The notes beneath the pieces are model-generated. The model ran no database searches and was not told the DNA's origin. It was given only the letters and a program-made list of their open reading frames with translations. A stretch of 6,374 nt of DNA from Proteiniphilum sp. (GTDB lineage Bacteria; Bacteroidota; Bacteroidia; Bacteroidales; Dysgonomonadaceae): positions 1-6,374 of the forward strand of contig JAIRSV010000064.1 of the NCBI GenBank assembly GCA_031255275.1, in the 5' to 3' direction. Below, in pieces: positions 6,160 to 6,374 of this stretch. Position 1 is the first letter of the stretch; each line of letters begins with the position of its first letter. The translations under genes and the position numbers were made by a program.

Positions 6160-6208
6160 AACCAGCTCGGGGAACGCCCGAGTGGCAAGGGGCGGGAGCA
6201 CCCACGAG
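6160..6208 (+). repeat. Double-hairpin repeat, copy with damaged second stem
   Basis: Bases 6160-6203 are identical to 6061-6104. The sequence then reads ACGAG, as in the tail of the copy at 1-20, but the six bases GCCCCG are missing. The second stem therefore loses most of its right arm while hairpin one (6166-6182) is intact. The orientation is the same as the other two copies. Confidence 0.75.
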
Positions 6209-6236
6209 TGGTCGGAAGAAATTCCGGTCACATTTT

Positions 6237-6374
6237 CTATGTTTTAAAGAACAATGCAGGGTCACCGCCACATACCACTACAATCATAGCAATAATCAAG
6301 TTTCTCATTTCCATTGTAAATCTTCTTTTAGCTGTTTTATATCCGATTTCATTGGCATGTTTATAGATAAGGAC
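6237..6374 (-). CDS. Possible C-terminal end of a gene entering from the right
   Basis: Not recognised. On the minus strand one frame is open from the window edge for 45 codons and ends in TAG at 6237-6239. It gives a basic segment (about 5-19) followed by a hydrophobic stretch LIIAMIVVVCGG and the end DPALFFKT. It could be the tail of a gene whose start lies beyond the window, with a short product from the ATG at 6314 as an alternative. A run of 46 open codons is not rare by chance, so this is weak. The stop lies 28 bases from the damaged repeat copy, which would fit a gene shortened by repeat insertion, but nothing proves that. Confidence 0.27.
   Translation of the reverse strand, partial: VLIYKHANEIGYKTAKRRFTMEMRNLIIAMIVVVCGGDPALFFKT

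Larger units (their letters stand above)
6037..6374. other. Right-end region without a confident gene
   Basis: These 338 bases hold a T-rich run just after the peptidase stop, two copies of the double-hairpin repeat, the TGTGATGA tandem repeat, a small inverted repeat CGGAA/TTCCG (6213-6226) and the partial minus-strand open frame. No terminator with a clear stem and U-tract was seen for the peptidase gene. Confidence 0.6.

Noticed and set aside
6061..6208. Two repeat copies as the start of a CRISPR array
   Set aside because: There are only two right-end copies, the repeat is palindrome-rich and one copy is damaged, the spacer between them holds a tandem repeat, and no cas gene is nearby.
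6002..6271. 89-codon minus-strand frame over the repeats
   Set aside because: It translates both repeat copies, giving a duplicated APCHSGVPRAG segment. This reflects the DNA repeat and not a protein.
6145..6366. 73-codon plus-strand frame at the right end
   Set aside because: It starts with GTG inside the TGTGATGA tandem repeat and reads straight through a repeat copy. The first part of the product is translated repeat, so a real gene is unlikely, although its end is hydrophobic.

Overview
The window looks like chromosomal DNA of a Bacteroidales-type bacterium (phylum Bacteroidota). The grounds are: an RteA/RteB-like pairing of a hybrid sensor kinase that carries its own Hpt domain with an NtrC-type regulator; promoter boxes matching the Bacteroidota TAnnTTTG -7 consensus; little use of Shine-Dalgarno sites; and a small exported protein of a kind often seen in that phylum. 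The genes use many G/C-ending codons for the order, so a GC-richer member is likely. I cannot resolve the genus from the sequence alone.

Layout. Positions 1-20 are the cut end of a dispersed double-hairpin repeat. A strong minus-strand terminator (59-105) ends transcription of a 125-residue exported protein (184-561, minus). A 293-base intergenic region (562-854) with palindromes, direct repeats and a weak sigma-54-like site separates it from a divergently read hybrid histidine kinase (855-3203, plus; periplasmic sensor, HisKA/HATPase, receiver, Hpt). Thirty-six bases later, read toward the kinase, lies a sigma-54-dependent response regulator (3240-4613, minus; receiver, AAA+, Fis-type HTH). 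A 253-base AT-rich divergent promoter region leads to an M24-family Xaa-Pro peptidase (4867-6036, plus). The right end (6037-6374) holds two more copies of the repeat, a short TGTGATGA tandem repeat and an open frame running in from the right edge on the minus strand.

How they may work together. Kinase and regulator probably form one phosphorelay: His288 to Asp572 to His723 within the kinase, then Asp55 of the regulator, which would activate RpoN promoters. Their receivers resemble each other, which supports the pairing, although the two genes are convergent rather than in one operon. The exported protein, divergent from the kinase and with a sigma-54-like site upstream, is a candidate target or periplasmic partner. 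The peptidase is probably housekeeping and not obviously linked. The features most worth a second look are the GAFTSA variant of the sigma-54 contact loop, the poly-C tract in the exported protein gene, the kissing-loop hairpins at the left end and the double-hairpin repeat family. No CRISPR array, rRNA, tRNA or transposase gene was seen.
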